Assembly: GCF_025717045.1 (NCBI RefSeq)
Contig: NZ_JAOVZN010000006.1
Coordinates: 460,269 to 524,268 of the forward strand
Reading direction: 5' to 3'
DNA: 64,000 nt
Source of the DNA: Flavobacterium sp. SH_e
GTDB taxonomy: Bacteria > Bacteroidota > Bacteroidia > Flavobacteriales > Flavobacteriaceae
The notes below the pieces were generated by a model. It saw nothing but the letters and a program-made list of their open reading frames with translations. It was not told the DNA's origin and made no database searches. Every line of letters starts with the position of its first letter. Position 1 is the stretch's first letter. A program made the position numbers and the translations under genes. Positions 44,820 through 53,795 of this stretch are shown piece after piece.

Positions 44820-47800
44820 TTATCTTTTAATCAATTTTATTGTCTTTTGATAATTTTCAGATTTTACCTTTAAAAGGTAAAGACCGCTCGAAAGATTTGA
44901 CAAGTCAATTTCAGAATGCGTATCGTTTATTGTTCTGTATAAAACAGATGTTCCAGAAATTGATATAATTTCAATATCATTGATTATTGAATCATTTTTA
45001 ATGGTTAAAATATCTTTCACCGGATTAGGATAGAATTGGAAAGAAGCCATATTAAAATCAGGAGTAGAAAGAGAACCGTTTACCTTAGCCGTTACAGCGA
45101 GACGTTCTTTACTTTCGATTCCATTAATAGTCTGTGAAGCATAATATGTAGTTCCGTTGACCAAAACAGTTGTTAATGGTAAAGGAGTTTCATTGGTTTT
45201 GCTTGTTTTTCCTGTAGAAGTATTTGGATTACTGTACCATTTAATATCTTCCCCCTCAACAATTAAATCTGCTAGAGTTTGACCTTCTTTAAATTCTACA
45301 GTTAGATTACTTTGTCCGTTTATTGTTGGAGCGATTGGATCAACCACAACATTCATCATTACAACGCAGCCATATAAATCCGAAGTTATAATACTATATG
45401 AACCTGGTGATAAATTTGAGAAAGTATTATTTGATGAAAACTGATTCAAATTTGGCGAAATGGCATATCTATAACCTCCGTTTCCACCTGTGGCATTTAC
45501 AGTAATATTCTGGTTTTGTACTGTCGTTGTGACTGCTAATGCATTAGGTTCAGTTATGGTAATCACCACAGTAGAAGAGCAGTCGTTGCTATCTTTTACT
45601 GTTACAACATAGTTACCAGCGGAAAGATTAAAAAAACTATTGTTAGATTGATAAGCGCTTCCGTTTAATGAATAGATGTAAGGAGCTTTTCCTCCAGAAG
45701 ACATTACTTGTATTGCAGCATTATTACCTCCTTTGCAATATACTGGAGAAGTAATAAAAGCTGTAGCTGTCACTGGATTTACAGGTGCCAAAGAAGCAGA
45801 AAGAGTAATTGTAGCATCTGAAGCATCTTTAACTTTAATTGTATAAGTTCCCGCACTTAAATTTGAAGCTATATTCGAAGTGCCGTAAGTAATTCCACCA
45901 TCAAAAGAATATTGATGAGGATATTTACCTCCTGCAGCATTTATAATAATAGTTCCTAAGGTTGTACAAGTAATAGGGGTAATCATAAGAGTGCCAAAAA
46001 GCGTTTGTGACGTAATTGTTATTCCAGATTTACTTGTGATACATCCATTTGCATCCTTCACTTCAATAGTATATTGTCCAACCGACAAATCTGTAAAAAT
46101 ATTAGAAGTCTGAGGAGCGATTAATATCGAACCATTTCCATTTTTCAATGAATATAAATAAGGAGCAGTCCCGCCAGAGGGAGTAATTATTATTTTTCCA
46201 TCGTTACTATTAACATTGGTGTTATTTGAAATAGTATTATTTATAACTAAAAGATCTGGCTGTGTTACTAGCGCTGCCGATGAAATAATGCATCCAAGAG
46301 CGTCTTTTACATTAATATTATATTGTCCAGCAGACAAAGCAGTAAAAACGTTATTTGAACTATATATACTATTGTTTATCGAATAAATATACGGAGCTTT
46401 TCCTCCGGTAGCTGTTACAGTTATTGATCCGCTATTATCATTGAAACAATTTGTTGAGGTTGTAGTAAAATCTACAACTACAGAAGACGGTGTTGTTAAA
46501 GTCACACTATTGTCGTAATCTATAGTTCCTGCTGCATCTTTTACCCAAACTGTATAAAGTCCAGCAGATAGATTGCTGAAAACATTGCTTGTTTGATAAG
46601 TTGCTCCTCGATTAATAGAATATTCGTATGGAGCCTGACCTCCAGAAGCAGCAATGGAAATTGTTCCAGTATTAGTTGAGCAATCTATTGCCTTAGTAAT
46701 AGTAATTTGAGCTGTTAAAGCATTTGGATCTGGAATAGAAAAACTAACCGCAAATCCAAAACAACCAAAAGAATCATAAACGGATATAATATTATTTGAT
46801 CCATGAAGATTCGTAAAAACATTGCTAGACTGTAATTCACCATCGTTAAGAGAATAAAGATAAGTACCACTTCCGCCACTTAGATTAACAACAGTTGCAG
46901 TTGTTCCTTCGAAAGTAACATATCCTTTGATTTTTGTTGGTTCTGTTATTGTATAAGGCAAAGTGAAAATACAATCGTTGGTGTCTTTTACTTTTATATT
47001 GTAAGTCCCAGGCAAAACCTCTTCGAATTTGTTGTTATTTGTATAAACATCATTGTTTAGCGAATATTGATAAGGAGCTTTCCCTCCAGATGCAGTAATG
47101 GTTATCGAACCAGTTTCAAATCTGCATAATATAGGCGTATTTGTAGCAGTTGCACTTAAGTTAACAAGGGGTTCAACTACCAAACTATTTGAAGTTGAAA
47201 TACAATTATTGCTGTCTTTTACTATTATTGAATAAACTCCTGCCAGAGCATTAGAAAAAGTATTACTGCTGATGTAAGTACTTCCATTATCGAAAGAATA
47301 TAAATATGGAGCTTGTCCTCCTGTTGCAAAAACTGTTATTATTCCATTGCTAAGACAATCTATTGTTTTTGTAAGTACTGCTGTTGTTACTAAAGGTGCA
47401 GGAGCAATTAAAGTAATTGTCAAAGACGTTTCAGAATTTTCAGCATCTTTAACCTTAATCAAATAATTACCAGGTAATTCTTGAAAAGTATTAGAAATAT
47501 TATAAGTGGCTCCATTGTCAATAGAATAAGTATATGGTGCAGTTCCTCCAGAAGCATTGACGGTAATTGTTCCATAAGGATTGTTACATGTCGGTTGACT
47601 AGTAACGGTAGCTGCCGCCGAAAGTGTGTTGGTTTTATTAAGAATCGAAATATTATTTTGTGTAGTAAAACATCCATTAGAATCTTTTACCTGAACGCCA
47701 TATAATCCAGATTTTAAACCATTAAAAATATTTGAAGTTTGAAAAAAAACAGCAGGTAGTCCGCCTTCATCTGTCAATGCATAGGTATAAGGAGAAACTC

Positions 47801-49982
47801 CTCCCGTCGCATTAACTGTTATTGTACCATCATTATCTGCAATCGAGGTTGAATTTGTTGTACTTACAGTTGGAACTATAACATTCGGCTGATCTATATT
47901 TACGGACGAAGAACTAAGACATCCGTTTGCATCTTTTACAGTTACATTATAAAAGCCAGCCACTAAACCTGTAAAGCTATTAGCTGGACCATAATTGTTG
48001 CCAATTGAATAAACGTATGGAGCTTTTCCGCCACTTACACTTGCTGTTATAATTCCGTCATTGGCTTGAAAACAACTCACATTAGTTTTTGTAAGAACTA
48101 TTATTGGATAACTAGGAGGGGAAATCACTAAATTGTTTGCAGTAGATAAAGTTCCATTTGCATCTTTTACAATTAACGAATAAGTTCCTGCGACTATATT
48201 GCTAAAAACATTAGATGTCTGAAAAGCTACTCCATTTTTAGAATAAGTATATGGAGCTATTCCTCCAGATGCAGTAACAACTATTTCTGCATCACTCATA
48301 CAATCTATCTCTTTGGAAATTACGGCTACAGCTGTAATTGGACTTGCGATTTCAGCCGAAAAACTGCCTGGTTCGCAATTATTAGAATCCTTTACTCTAA
48401 CTCTATGTAATCCAGGAGCAACATTGGTAAAAACATTATTAGTTTGAAAATTACCGTTATCGATTGCATAAAAATAAGATCCAGTTCCTCCTTTTACATC
48501 TATAATTGATATAGTATTTCCATCAATTACCATTTCTGCGTCTACAATTGCTGGTTCAGCAATTGTGTATGGAAGTGTATTTTCACAGCCCGCTGCATCG
48601 ATAACCTTAATGATATAATTCCCTGCTTTAAGATTGCTAAATATATTATTGCTTGTCATAACACCATTATTTATTGAATATTGATAAGGTGCTTGCCCGC
48701 CCGTAGCTGTAGCTGTCAGCGAAGTTTTTTCACCCCAGCATAATATTGGCGAATTGGCAACTGCTATCGTTAACGGAGGCGTTGGAGCTTGTACAGTATT
48801 AGATAAAAAAGCTGAAACGCAACCTTTACTGTCTTTAATAAGGAAAGCGTAATTACCAGGAGCTAAATTGGTAAAAACATTGTTATTAGTAAAAGTTTGA
48901 CCATTATCAATAGAATAAATATATGGAGCTAAACCAGAAGTAGCATGAACAATAATTGATGCATTACTGCAACTCGTAGCATTAGTAACCAATGCTACAC
49001 CCGTAACATTAACGAGCGGTGCGATTGTTACTGCAAATGGACTTGAAACCGAATTTAAAGCATCTTTAACCGTTATAGTATATGTACCCGCAGCTAGATT
49101 GCTAAAAACATTAGAGGTTTGATAAACAAATCCATTAATTGAATAAGTGTAAGGTGCTTGACCACCTGTCGCATTTGCAGTAACTATTCCATTATTGCCG
49201 TTACTTGAACAATCTAAATCTTTGGTAACAAAAGCAGTTAAGTTTAAAAAAGGAGCAATTACTGTATTTACTGTTGTTTCACATCCTTCAGCATCCCTTA
49301 CTCTTACGTTATAATTTCCGGGATTTGCAATTGTGAAATAATTATTGGACTGATAATTTATGCCATCTAATGAATATTGATAAGCACCAGTTCCTCCAGT
49401 GGCTGAGACAATTATAATATTTTGATTCACAACTGCAGAAGTTGCCGCAACTGCAGAAGGCTCTGTAATGGTATAACTAATTGAAGTTTTACAACCATTA
49501 GCATTGTCCAAAACAGTGATATTATATACACCAGCTGAAATAGTAGGATAATAATCTTGAGTTGTAAATGCTCCACCATTTAACGAATACGAATACGAGC
49601 CACTTCCTCCAGAGACATTTATTGATAATGATGCAGATTCGCCTTTACATAAAATAGGTTTATTTGTAGCACTAACATCTAAAACAGGAATTTGAGTTAA
49701 AGACAAAGTAGGAGATGTTTCAACGCCTTCAATTCTTACGTAAATAGTCTCTAATGCATACGATGCTTTATAATTGGAAGGATTAGCAATTGGATTTGAG
49801 TTACTCATCACATCTGATAAACTGTAATGATAACTTACCGGTGCATTATTTGGATTTAGATTCCCAATAGCACCAGTTGCTATTGTCGGAAGGTCAAAAG
49901 TTTCCCCAGCGCAAGCAACGCCGCTTTGAGAATAAATTGAAATAGTAAATAATAAAAGAAAACAAAGTAGAGTTTTTTTCAT
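44820..49982 (-). CDS. Large SprB-repeat surface adhesin with T9SS C-terminal domain
   Basis: A 1720-residue exported protein with signal peptide MKKTLLCFLLLFTISIYSQ. After an N-terminal region of about 90 residues come 19 tandem repeats of about 75 residues, each with a core such as SGGKAPYIYSLNG...NLSAGNYVVTVKD. This is the SprB repeat known from gliding adhesins of Flavobacterium. Near the end is an Ig-like module (LTVEFKEGQTLADLIVEGED) and a type A T9SS tail (FQFYPNPVKDILTIKN...LYLLKVKSENYQKTIKLIKR). It is probably displayed on the cell surface. The start at 49982 is favoured because the -7 box TATATTTG (50017-50010) overlaps the longer alternative. Confidence 0.9.
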   Translation of the reverse strand: MKKTLLCFLLLFTISIYSQSGVACAGETFDLPTIATGAIGNLNPNNAPVSYHYSLSDVMSNSNPIANPSNYKASYALETIYVRIEGVETSPTLSLTQIPVLDVSATNKPILCKGESASLSINVSGGSGSYSYSLNGGAFTTQDYYPTISAGVYNITVLDNANGCKTSISYTITEPSAVAATSAVVNQNIIIVSATGGTGAYQYSLDGINYQSNNYFTIANPGNYNVRVRDAEGCETTVNTVIAPFLNLTAFVTKDLDCSSNGNNGIVTANATGGQAPYTYSINGFVYQTSNVFSNLAAGTYTITVKDALNSVSSPFAVTIAPLVNVTGVALVTNATSCSNASIIVHATSGLAPYIYSIDNGQTFTNNNVFTNLAPGNYAFLIKDSKGCVSAFLSNTVQAPTPPLTIAVANSPILCWGEKTSLTATATGGQAPYQYSINNGVMTSNNIFSNLKAGNYIIKVIDAAGCENTLPYTIAEPAIVDAEMVIDGNTISIIDVKGGTGSYFYAIDNGNFQTNNVFTNVAPGLHRVRVKDSNNCEPGSFSAEIASPITAVAVISKEIDCMSDAEIVVTASGGIAPYTYSKNGVAFQTSNVFSNIVAGTYSLIVKDANGTLSTANNLVISPPSYPIIVLTKTNVSCFQANDGIITASVSGGKAPYVYSIGNNYGPANSFTGLVAGFYNVTVKDANGCLSSSSVNIDQPNVIVPTVSTTNSTSIADNDGTITVNATGGVSPYTYALTDEGGLPAVFFQTSNIFNGLKSGLYGVQVKDSNGCFTTQNNISILNKTNTLSAAATVTSQPTCNNPYGTITVNASGGTAPYTYSIDNGATYNISNTFQELPGNYLIKVKDAENSETSLTITLIAPAPLVTTAVLTKTIDCLSNGIITVFATGGQAPYLYSFDNGSTYISSNTFSNALAGVYSIIVKDSNNCISTSNSLVVEPLVNLSATATNTPILCRFETGSITITASGGKAPYQYSLNNDVYTNNNKFEEVLPGTYNIKVKDTNDCIFTLPYTITEPTKIKGYVTFEGTTATVVNLSGGSGTYLYSLNDGELQSSNVFTNLHGSNNIISVYDSFGCFGFAVSFSIPDPNALTAQITITKAIDCSTNTGTISIAASGGQAPYEYSINRGATYQTSNVFSNLSAGLYTVWVKDAAGTIDYDNSVTLTTPSSVVVDFTTTSTNCFNDNSGSITVTATGGKAPYIYSINNSIYSSNNVFTALSAGQYNINVKDALGCIISSAALVTQPDLLVINNTISNNTNVNSNDGKIIITPSGGTAPYLYSLKNGNGSILIAPQTSNIFTDLSVGQYTIEVKDANGCITSKSGITITSQTLFGTLMITPITCTTLGTIIINAAGGKYPHQYSFDGGITYGTSNIASNLSAGTYTIKVKDASDATITLSASLAPVNPVTATAFITSPVYCKGGNNAAIQVMSSGGKAPYIYSLNGSAYQSNNSFFNLSAGNYVVTVKDSNDCSSTVVITITEPNALAVTTTVQNQNITVNATGGNGGYRYAISPNLNQFSSNNTFSNLSPGSYSIITSDLYGCVVMMNVVVDPIAPTINGQSNLTVEFKEGQTLADLIVEGEDIKWYSNPNTSTGKTSKTNETPLPLTTVLVNGTTYYASQTINGIESKERLAVTAKVNGSLSTPDFNMASFQFYPNPVKDILTIKNDSIINDIEIISISGTSVLYRTINDTHSEIDLSNLSSGLYLLKVKSENYQKTIKLIKR

Positions 49983-50009
49983 AGTATTAGATTTGTTAAA
50001 ATGGCTCAA

Positions 50010-50017
50010 CAAATATA
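50010..50017 (-). promoter_or_regulatory. Candidate -7 box of the adhesin gene
   Basis: Reads TATATTTG on the minus strand, 28 bp before the ATG at 49982. No spaced TTG is present; the 16-bp dyad at 50065-50080 lies further upstream. Confidence 0.45.
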
Positions 50018-50064
50018 ATTAAAAAACCTAGTCTCTAAATATTATAATATAAATATTGTTAAAA

Positions 50065-50080
50065 TTACGGTTTCCCGTAA
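50065..50080. promoter_or_regulatory. Dyad TTACGGTTTCCCGTAA upstream of the adhesin gene
   Basis: TTACGG and CCGTAA arms around TTTC, in the gap between the adhesin and retropepsin genes. Its GGTTTCCCGTAA half reappears inverted at 51738-51750, and its TACGGTTTCCC half at 60394-60404. Confidence 0.45.
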
Positions 50081-50102
50081 AAAAATTAAATTCTAAAAAG
50101 TT

Positions 50103-50540
50103 CTATTTTAAATACAAATAATGATTATAATAATCAATTATTGCTTTTCCTTCCAATAAAACATCAGCGCCAATAATACCATGAACAGCTTTTGCTTTAA
50201 AAGATTCCAAAGCTTCATTTACATGCGAAAGATCAAAAATTACGATATTGAAATCTTTGTTTTTCCAACTTCCCAATTGCAATTTGTTTTTAGATGAAAT
50301 TTGTGTTGTCATTCCAGTCCCTCCAGCTCCAGAAGCTTTTGTTTTAGAATTTTTTGCAGAAAGTTCAAAACGTTCAATAGACTCAAAACCCACACAAGTG
50401 TTAGATGCACCAGTATCTAAAATAAAATTGCCAGAAATGCCATTAATTTTAGCTTTAATCTGCAAATGTTGTGTTTTAGTTATTTTGAACTTTATTTTTT
50501 TGTACTTCTCTATTTTGAGAATTTCGTGAAGATTTTCCAT
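50103..50540 (-). CDS. Retropepsin-like aspartic protease
   Basis: A 145-residue single-domain protein with the clan AA signature. The catalytic Asp is D42 in NFILDTGASNTCV, a flap-like glycine-rich loop follows (SGAGGTGMTTQ), and the hydrophobic GIIGADVLLEGKAIIDY near the end completes the fold. Such proteins work as dimers. There is no signal peptide, so a cytoplasmic role is likely. It lies on the same strand just upstream of the giant adhesin gene, with 120 bp between, but has no shown link to it. Confidence 0.85.
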   Translation of the reverse strand: MENLHEILKIEKYKKIKFKITKTQHLQIKAKINGISGNFILDTGASNTCVGFESIERFELSAKNSKTKASGAGGTGMTTQISSKNKLQLGSWKNKDFNIVIFDLSHVNEALESFKAKAVHGIIGADVLLEGKAIIDYYNHYLYLK

Positions 50541-50735
50541 TTATGTAGCGATTGAAAACCAAAAATAAGGTAATTGTAGCCAAAAAGCTAACTAGGCAAA
50601 AGATTTTCTATTTAATATATATGGAATAGAAAAGCGACAAATCTGCTGTTTTTTAACCGTTATAATATTGAATATGATATAATTATACATAATTTTTGAT
50701 ATTCTTTTTTTAAATTAGCTATAAAATGTCTTTTT

Positions 50736-51707
50736 ATGGATCTAAATAAAATTCATCCTGATCAAAAATATATTGACGGACTTGCTGCAAATGATTCAGT
50801 AGTAATTGAAATGATATATAAGAAGTTTGCGCCTAAAGTGGTTCAGTTTATAACCAATAATTCTGGAGACAAAGATCAAGCGCAGAATGTGGTTCATGAA
50901 ATCATGATTTTGCTTTTTAAACAGGCGAAAGCTGGAAAACTTCATTTAACGTGTCCTTTTGATGCTTATTTTTTCTTGTTATGTAAAAGACGTTGGTTGA
51001 ACGAATTGAAAAATTCTGTCCATAAAGAGGTGACAATTTATGAGAATGTGGTATCTGTCAACGAATCTGCTCACAAATTGATTGCTCAAGCAGAAGAATT
51101 CGAAAAAGAACAAAAGCGTTATGGCCATGAAAATAAATTGGAAGTAGTGGAGAATAGAGTTGCTTTTGAAGAAAATCTGATCCGAATTTCAGATAAATAT
51201 TTCAATAAAAAGAAACATAAAGTTGCTTCGCTCAAGCCTTGGTATTTTGCTGCGGTGATCTCTATAATTGTTATGTTTGGTCTATTTTTCTTTGATTATA
51301 AACACAATCCATCTTTTGAAGATTATAATCATCCAGAAAGTGCTTATTTTACAGAAAGAGGAGTTTCTGAAGCCATTTTAAAGCAAGCAGAGAATAATTT
51401 TAACGGAAAAAGATATGAAACGGCTATTCCGATTTTTGAAATGATTTTGAAAGAAAATAATTCAGACGAAATAAAATATTTTTATGCTGTTTCATTATTG
51501 CAGGTAAACAAATATCCAAAAGCCGAAAAGATTTTTAAAGAATTAGAAGACGGAAATTCTGTTTATAAGGAAAAAGCCAAGTGGAATATGGCTTTATCTA
51601 AACTAAAACAAGGGAAATACAAGGAATGTAAAACGATTCTAGAGACTATTTCGCAAGATTATGAAGACTACGATGATGTAGAACGTCTGCGCGAAGATTT
51701 GGAATAG
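50736..51707 (+). CDS. Sigma-70 region 2 / transmembrane / TPR fusion protein
   Basis: A 323-residue protein with an unusual layout. Residues 15-92 match sigma-70 region 2 (YKKFAPKVVQFITNN...QAQNVVHEIMILLFKQ...PFDAYFFLLCKRRWLNEL). A charged linker (95-165) follows, then one transmembrane helix (KPWYFAAVISIIVMFGLFFF, 167-186) and TPR-type helices (about 212-320). Sigma region 4, which reads the -35 element, is absent. In Bacteroidetes such halves normally belong to two neighbouring genes, a sigma factor and a membrane-bound TPR protein of anti-sigma type; I infer an in-frame fusion near residues 118-130. No frameshift or stop is seen in the frame. Confidence 0.75.
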   Translation: MDLNKIHPDQKYIDGLAANDSVVIEMIYKKFAPKVVQFITNNSGDKDQAQNVVHEIMILLFKQAKAGKLHLTCPFDAYFFLLCKRRWLNELKNSVHKEVTIYENVVSVNESAHKLIAQAEEFEKEQKRYGHENKLEVVENRVAFEENLIRISDKYFNKKKHKVASLKPWYFAAVISIIVMFGLFFFDYKHNPSFEDYNHPESAYFTERGVSEAILKQAENNFNGKRYETAIPIFEMILKENNSDEIKYFYAVSLLQVNKYPKAEKIFKELEDGNSVYKEKAKWNMALSKLKQGKYKECKTILETISQDYEDYDDVERLREDLE

Positions 51708-51737
51708 ATTTCAAATTATTAAAAAAAATATTACCAA

Positions 51738-51750
51738 TTTACGGGAAACC
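51738..51750. promoter_or_regulatory. TTTACGGGAAACC motif upstream of the S41 peptidase gene
   Basis: Complement of GGTTTCCCGTAAA, shared with the dyad upstream of the adhesin (50065-50080). It lies in the 133-bp gap between the sigma/TPR fusion and the S41 gene. Confidence 0.35.
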
Positions 51751-51840
51751 TCAATCGAATTTAGAATTAAAGCCCTAAATTCGATTTTATTTTTATAAGA
51801 ATTTACCCAAATTCAAAAATTAACTTAACCAAGAATGTAA

Positions 51841-53490
51841 ATGAAAAAAGCTTTATTAGTTTTTCTTTTTGTGTTTTCTCAAACTGTTTTCAGTTCGTCC
51901 AAAATTACTGAGACAGAAAAACTTGCCGCAACTTGTAAAGTTTGGGGATTCTTAAAATACTATCATCCAGAGGTTGCCACAGGACAATTGAACTGGGATA
52001 CTCAGCTTTTAGAAAAATTACCATTAATAGATAAGGCTCAAACGAAAGAAGAGTTTTCATTAATTCTAGAAAATTGGATTGATGATCTTGGTCCAGTAAA
52101 AGAAATTGCTCCAATTGTTACTCCAAAAGAGGTTAAACTTTTTGATAAAAATTTCGATTTAAGCTGGTTCAATGATAAATTGTTTTCTAAAAAACTTTCA
52201 AAAAAATTAAAATTTATTGAAGAAAATAGATTTCAAAGTAATGAAGAATTTGGGCCAAGTTTTGACGGTTTTAAAAACTTAAAAAACTATTTTAATCTTG
52301 ATTACACTAATAAAAATTCAAAGCTTTTAATGCTTTATGCGTATTGGAATGTGGTAGAATATTACTATCCATACAAATACATAATGGATCAAAAATGGGA
52401 TAAAACTTTAACTGAGTTATTACCTTCTGTTGTTGAGTCCAAAACTCCAGAAGATTTTTATAAAATATTGAGAAAAGCTGCTGCAAAACTTAATGATACT
52501 CATGTCGAGTTTCATATTTACCCGTCTTCTGCAACAGTAAAAAAGAGTTATTATTATTTTCCAGCAACTGGTAAAGTAATTGATGAAAAATTAGTAATTA
52601 CCGAGATTTTAGGAGATAGTTTGGCAGAGGCCGACAATATTAAAATTGGAACCGTAATTACTAAAATAAATGACAAGAGCATTAAAGAAATTATTGAAGA
52701 GAAAAGAGATATAGTTTCTGCTTCAAACGAAGCTGCTTTTCTGGATAAAGTTCTGCGCACAATTTTAGTGAGCGAATCTGAAAAGGTAAAAGTAGAATTC
52801 CTGAACAATGGAAAATACGAAACTAAGTCAATGACTTGGTTTAACTATCACGATTCGCATCGAAATGAATATAAAAAAGGAGCTCAGATAAAGAAAGATA
52901 AATTTAAACTTCTGGGCAATAACATTGGTTATGTAAACATGGGGGTTATTAAACCAAAAAATATTCCTGATATGATTGAAGCTCTCAAATCGGCAAAAGC
53001 TATAGTTTTTGATATGAGAAATTATCCAAACGGAACTTTTGGAGAAATAGCTAATTTTTTGAATTCTGAAGAAAAGAAATTTGCCATCTATACATACCCT
53101 TATTTAAATTATCCAGGGAAATATTTTTGGGAAGAAGGAAGAAATGCAGGATTTGAAAATAAAGACAATTACAAAGGAAAAGTCGTTGTGTTACTTAATG
53201 AAGATTCTATAAGCCAGTCAGAATGGACGGCGATGTGTTTTCAAACAGCTGGAAATACCACAATTATTGGAAGTCAGACGGCAGGAGCAGACGGAAATGT
53301 TTTTGAATTTGATTTTAGTGGCTATCATACTAATTTCTCTGGTATTGGCGTTTACTACCCAGACGGAAGGGAAACCCAAAGAATCGGAATTGTGCCAGAC
53401 ATCGAAATAAAACCAACCATAAAAGGAATTCAGGAAGGAAAAGATGAGGTTTTGGAACGAGCTTTGCTGTTTATTGAAAATGGAAAATAA
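51841..53490 (+). CDS. S41-family peptidase, exported
   Basis: A 549-residue protein with a signal peptide (MKKALLVFLFVFSQTVFSSS). After an N-terminal helical part (25-160) there is a region with LNDTHVEFHIYPSS, whose His is a candidate catalytic residue, a PDZ-like segment (ITEILGDSLAEADNIKIGTVITKIND) and the catalytic domain with the nucleophile in SISQSEWTAM (about residue 458) and GSQTAGADGN. The lysine 25 residues after the nucleophile used by CtpA/Prc enzymes is Ala here, so it belongs to the tricorn/IRBP-like S41 group with another catalytic arrangement. It is likely periplasmic; its substrate is unknown. Confidence 0.88.
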   Translation: MKKALLVFLFVFSQTVFSSSKITETEKLAATCKVWGFLKYYHPEVATGQLNWDTQLLEKLPLIDKAQTKEEFSLILENWIDDLGPVKEIAPIVTPKEVKLFDKNFDLSWFNDKLFSKKLSKKLKFIEENRFQSNEEFGPSFDGFKNLKNYFNLDYTNKNSKLLMLYAYWNVVEYYYPYKYIMDQKWDKTLTELLPSVVESKTPEDFYKILRKAAAKLNDTHVEFHIYPSSATVKKSYYYFPATGKVIDEKLVITEILGDSLAEADNIKIGTVITKINDKSIKEIIEEKRDIVSASNEAAFLDKVLRTILVSESEKVKVEFLNNGKYETKSMTWFNYHDSHRNEYKKGAQIKKDKFKLLGNNIGYVNMGVIKPKNIPDMIEALKSAKAIVFDMRNYPNGTFGEIANFLNSEEKKFAIYTYPYLNYPGKYFWEEGRNAGFENKDNYKGKVVVLLNEDSISQSEWTAMCFQTAGNTTIIGSQTAGADGNVFEFDFSGYHTNFSGIGVYYPDGRETQRIGIVPDIEIKPTIKGIQEGKDEVLERALLFIENGK

Positions 53491-53498
53491 GACTAAAT

Positions 53499-53604
53499 TT
53501 GTCGTCTTGAGGAACGAAGAGTCACACTAGTTGATCCACAGAAAAATTTGGGGGTTTTCTTGGCGAAACTTCTTGTGAGATTCTTCGTTCGTCAGCATGA
53601 CAAA
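53499..53604 (+). repeat. MITE/REP-like element, copy A (about 106 bp)
   Basis: It begins TTTGTCGTCTTGAGGAACGA and ends GTCAGCATGACAAA, so its ends are imperfect inverted repeats. An inverted, diverged copy is at 56885-56987; shared words include GAGGAACGA, TCACACTAGT and CTTGTGnGAT. Confidence 0.65.
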
Positions 53605-53623
53605 AACTAGTCTTTAATTTGTC

Positions 53624-53658
53624 AACCTTTGTCACAGTTTTAAACTTTGTCAAAGGTT
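53624..53658 (+). terminator. Terminator of the S41 peptidase gene
   Basis: AACCTTTG pairs with CAAAGGTT around a loop, followed by TTTTCTTTTTTT. Confidence 0.65.
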
Positions 53659-53745
53659 TTTCTTTTTTTATTCAATAAAAAAATCTGTTTTCATCCGTGT
53701 TTTCAAGAAGTGAATCAGCTAAATCCGCGTACTTTTTTTACGAAA

Positions 53746-53776
53746 TTGCTATTCTTTTAATATTGTCGTAATTTTG
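53746..53776 (+). promoter_or_regulatory. Promoter of the tatD-acyltransferase-ansA cluster
   Basis: TTG (53746-53748), 20 bp, TAATTTTG (53769-53776). The TTG start codon of the TatD gene follows 19 bp later, so the leader is very short. Confidence 0.6.
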
Positions 53777-53795
53777 GCACTTTAAAATTACAGCC

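Larger units (their letters stand above)
53491..53795. other. 305-bp intergenic region with repeat element and terminator
   Basis: It holds a MITE-like repeat (53499-53604), a terminator hairpin (53624-53658) and the TatD promoter (53746-53776). No coding frame is supported. Confidence 0.6.

Noticed and set aside
45400..49650. Regularly spaced repeats that could suggest a CRISPR array
   Set aside because: The period is about 225 bp, the units are diverged at DNA level and they encode SprB protein repeats in one frame.
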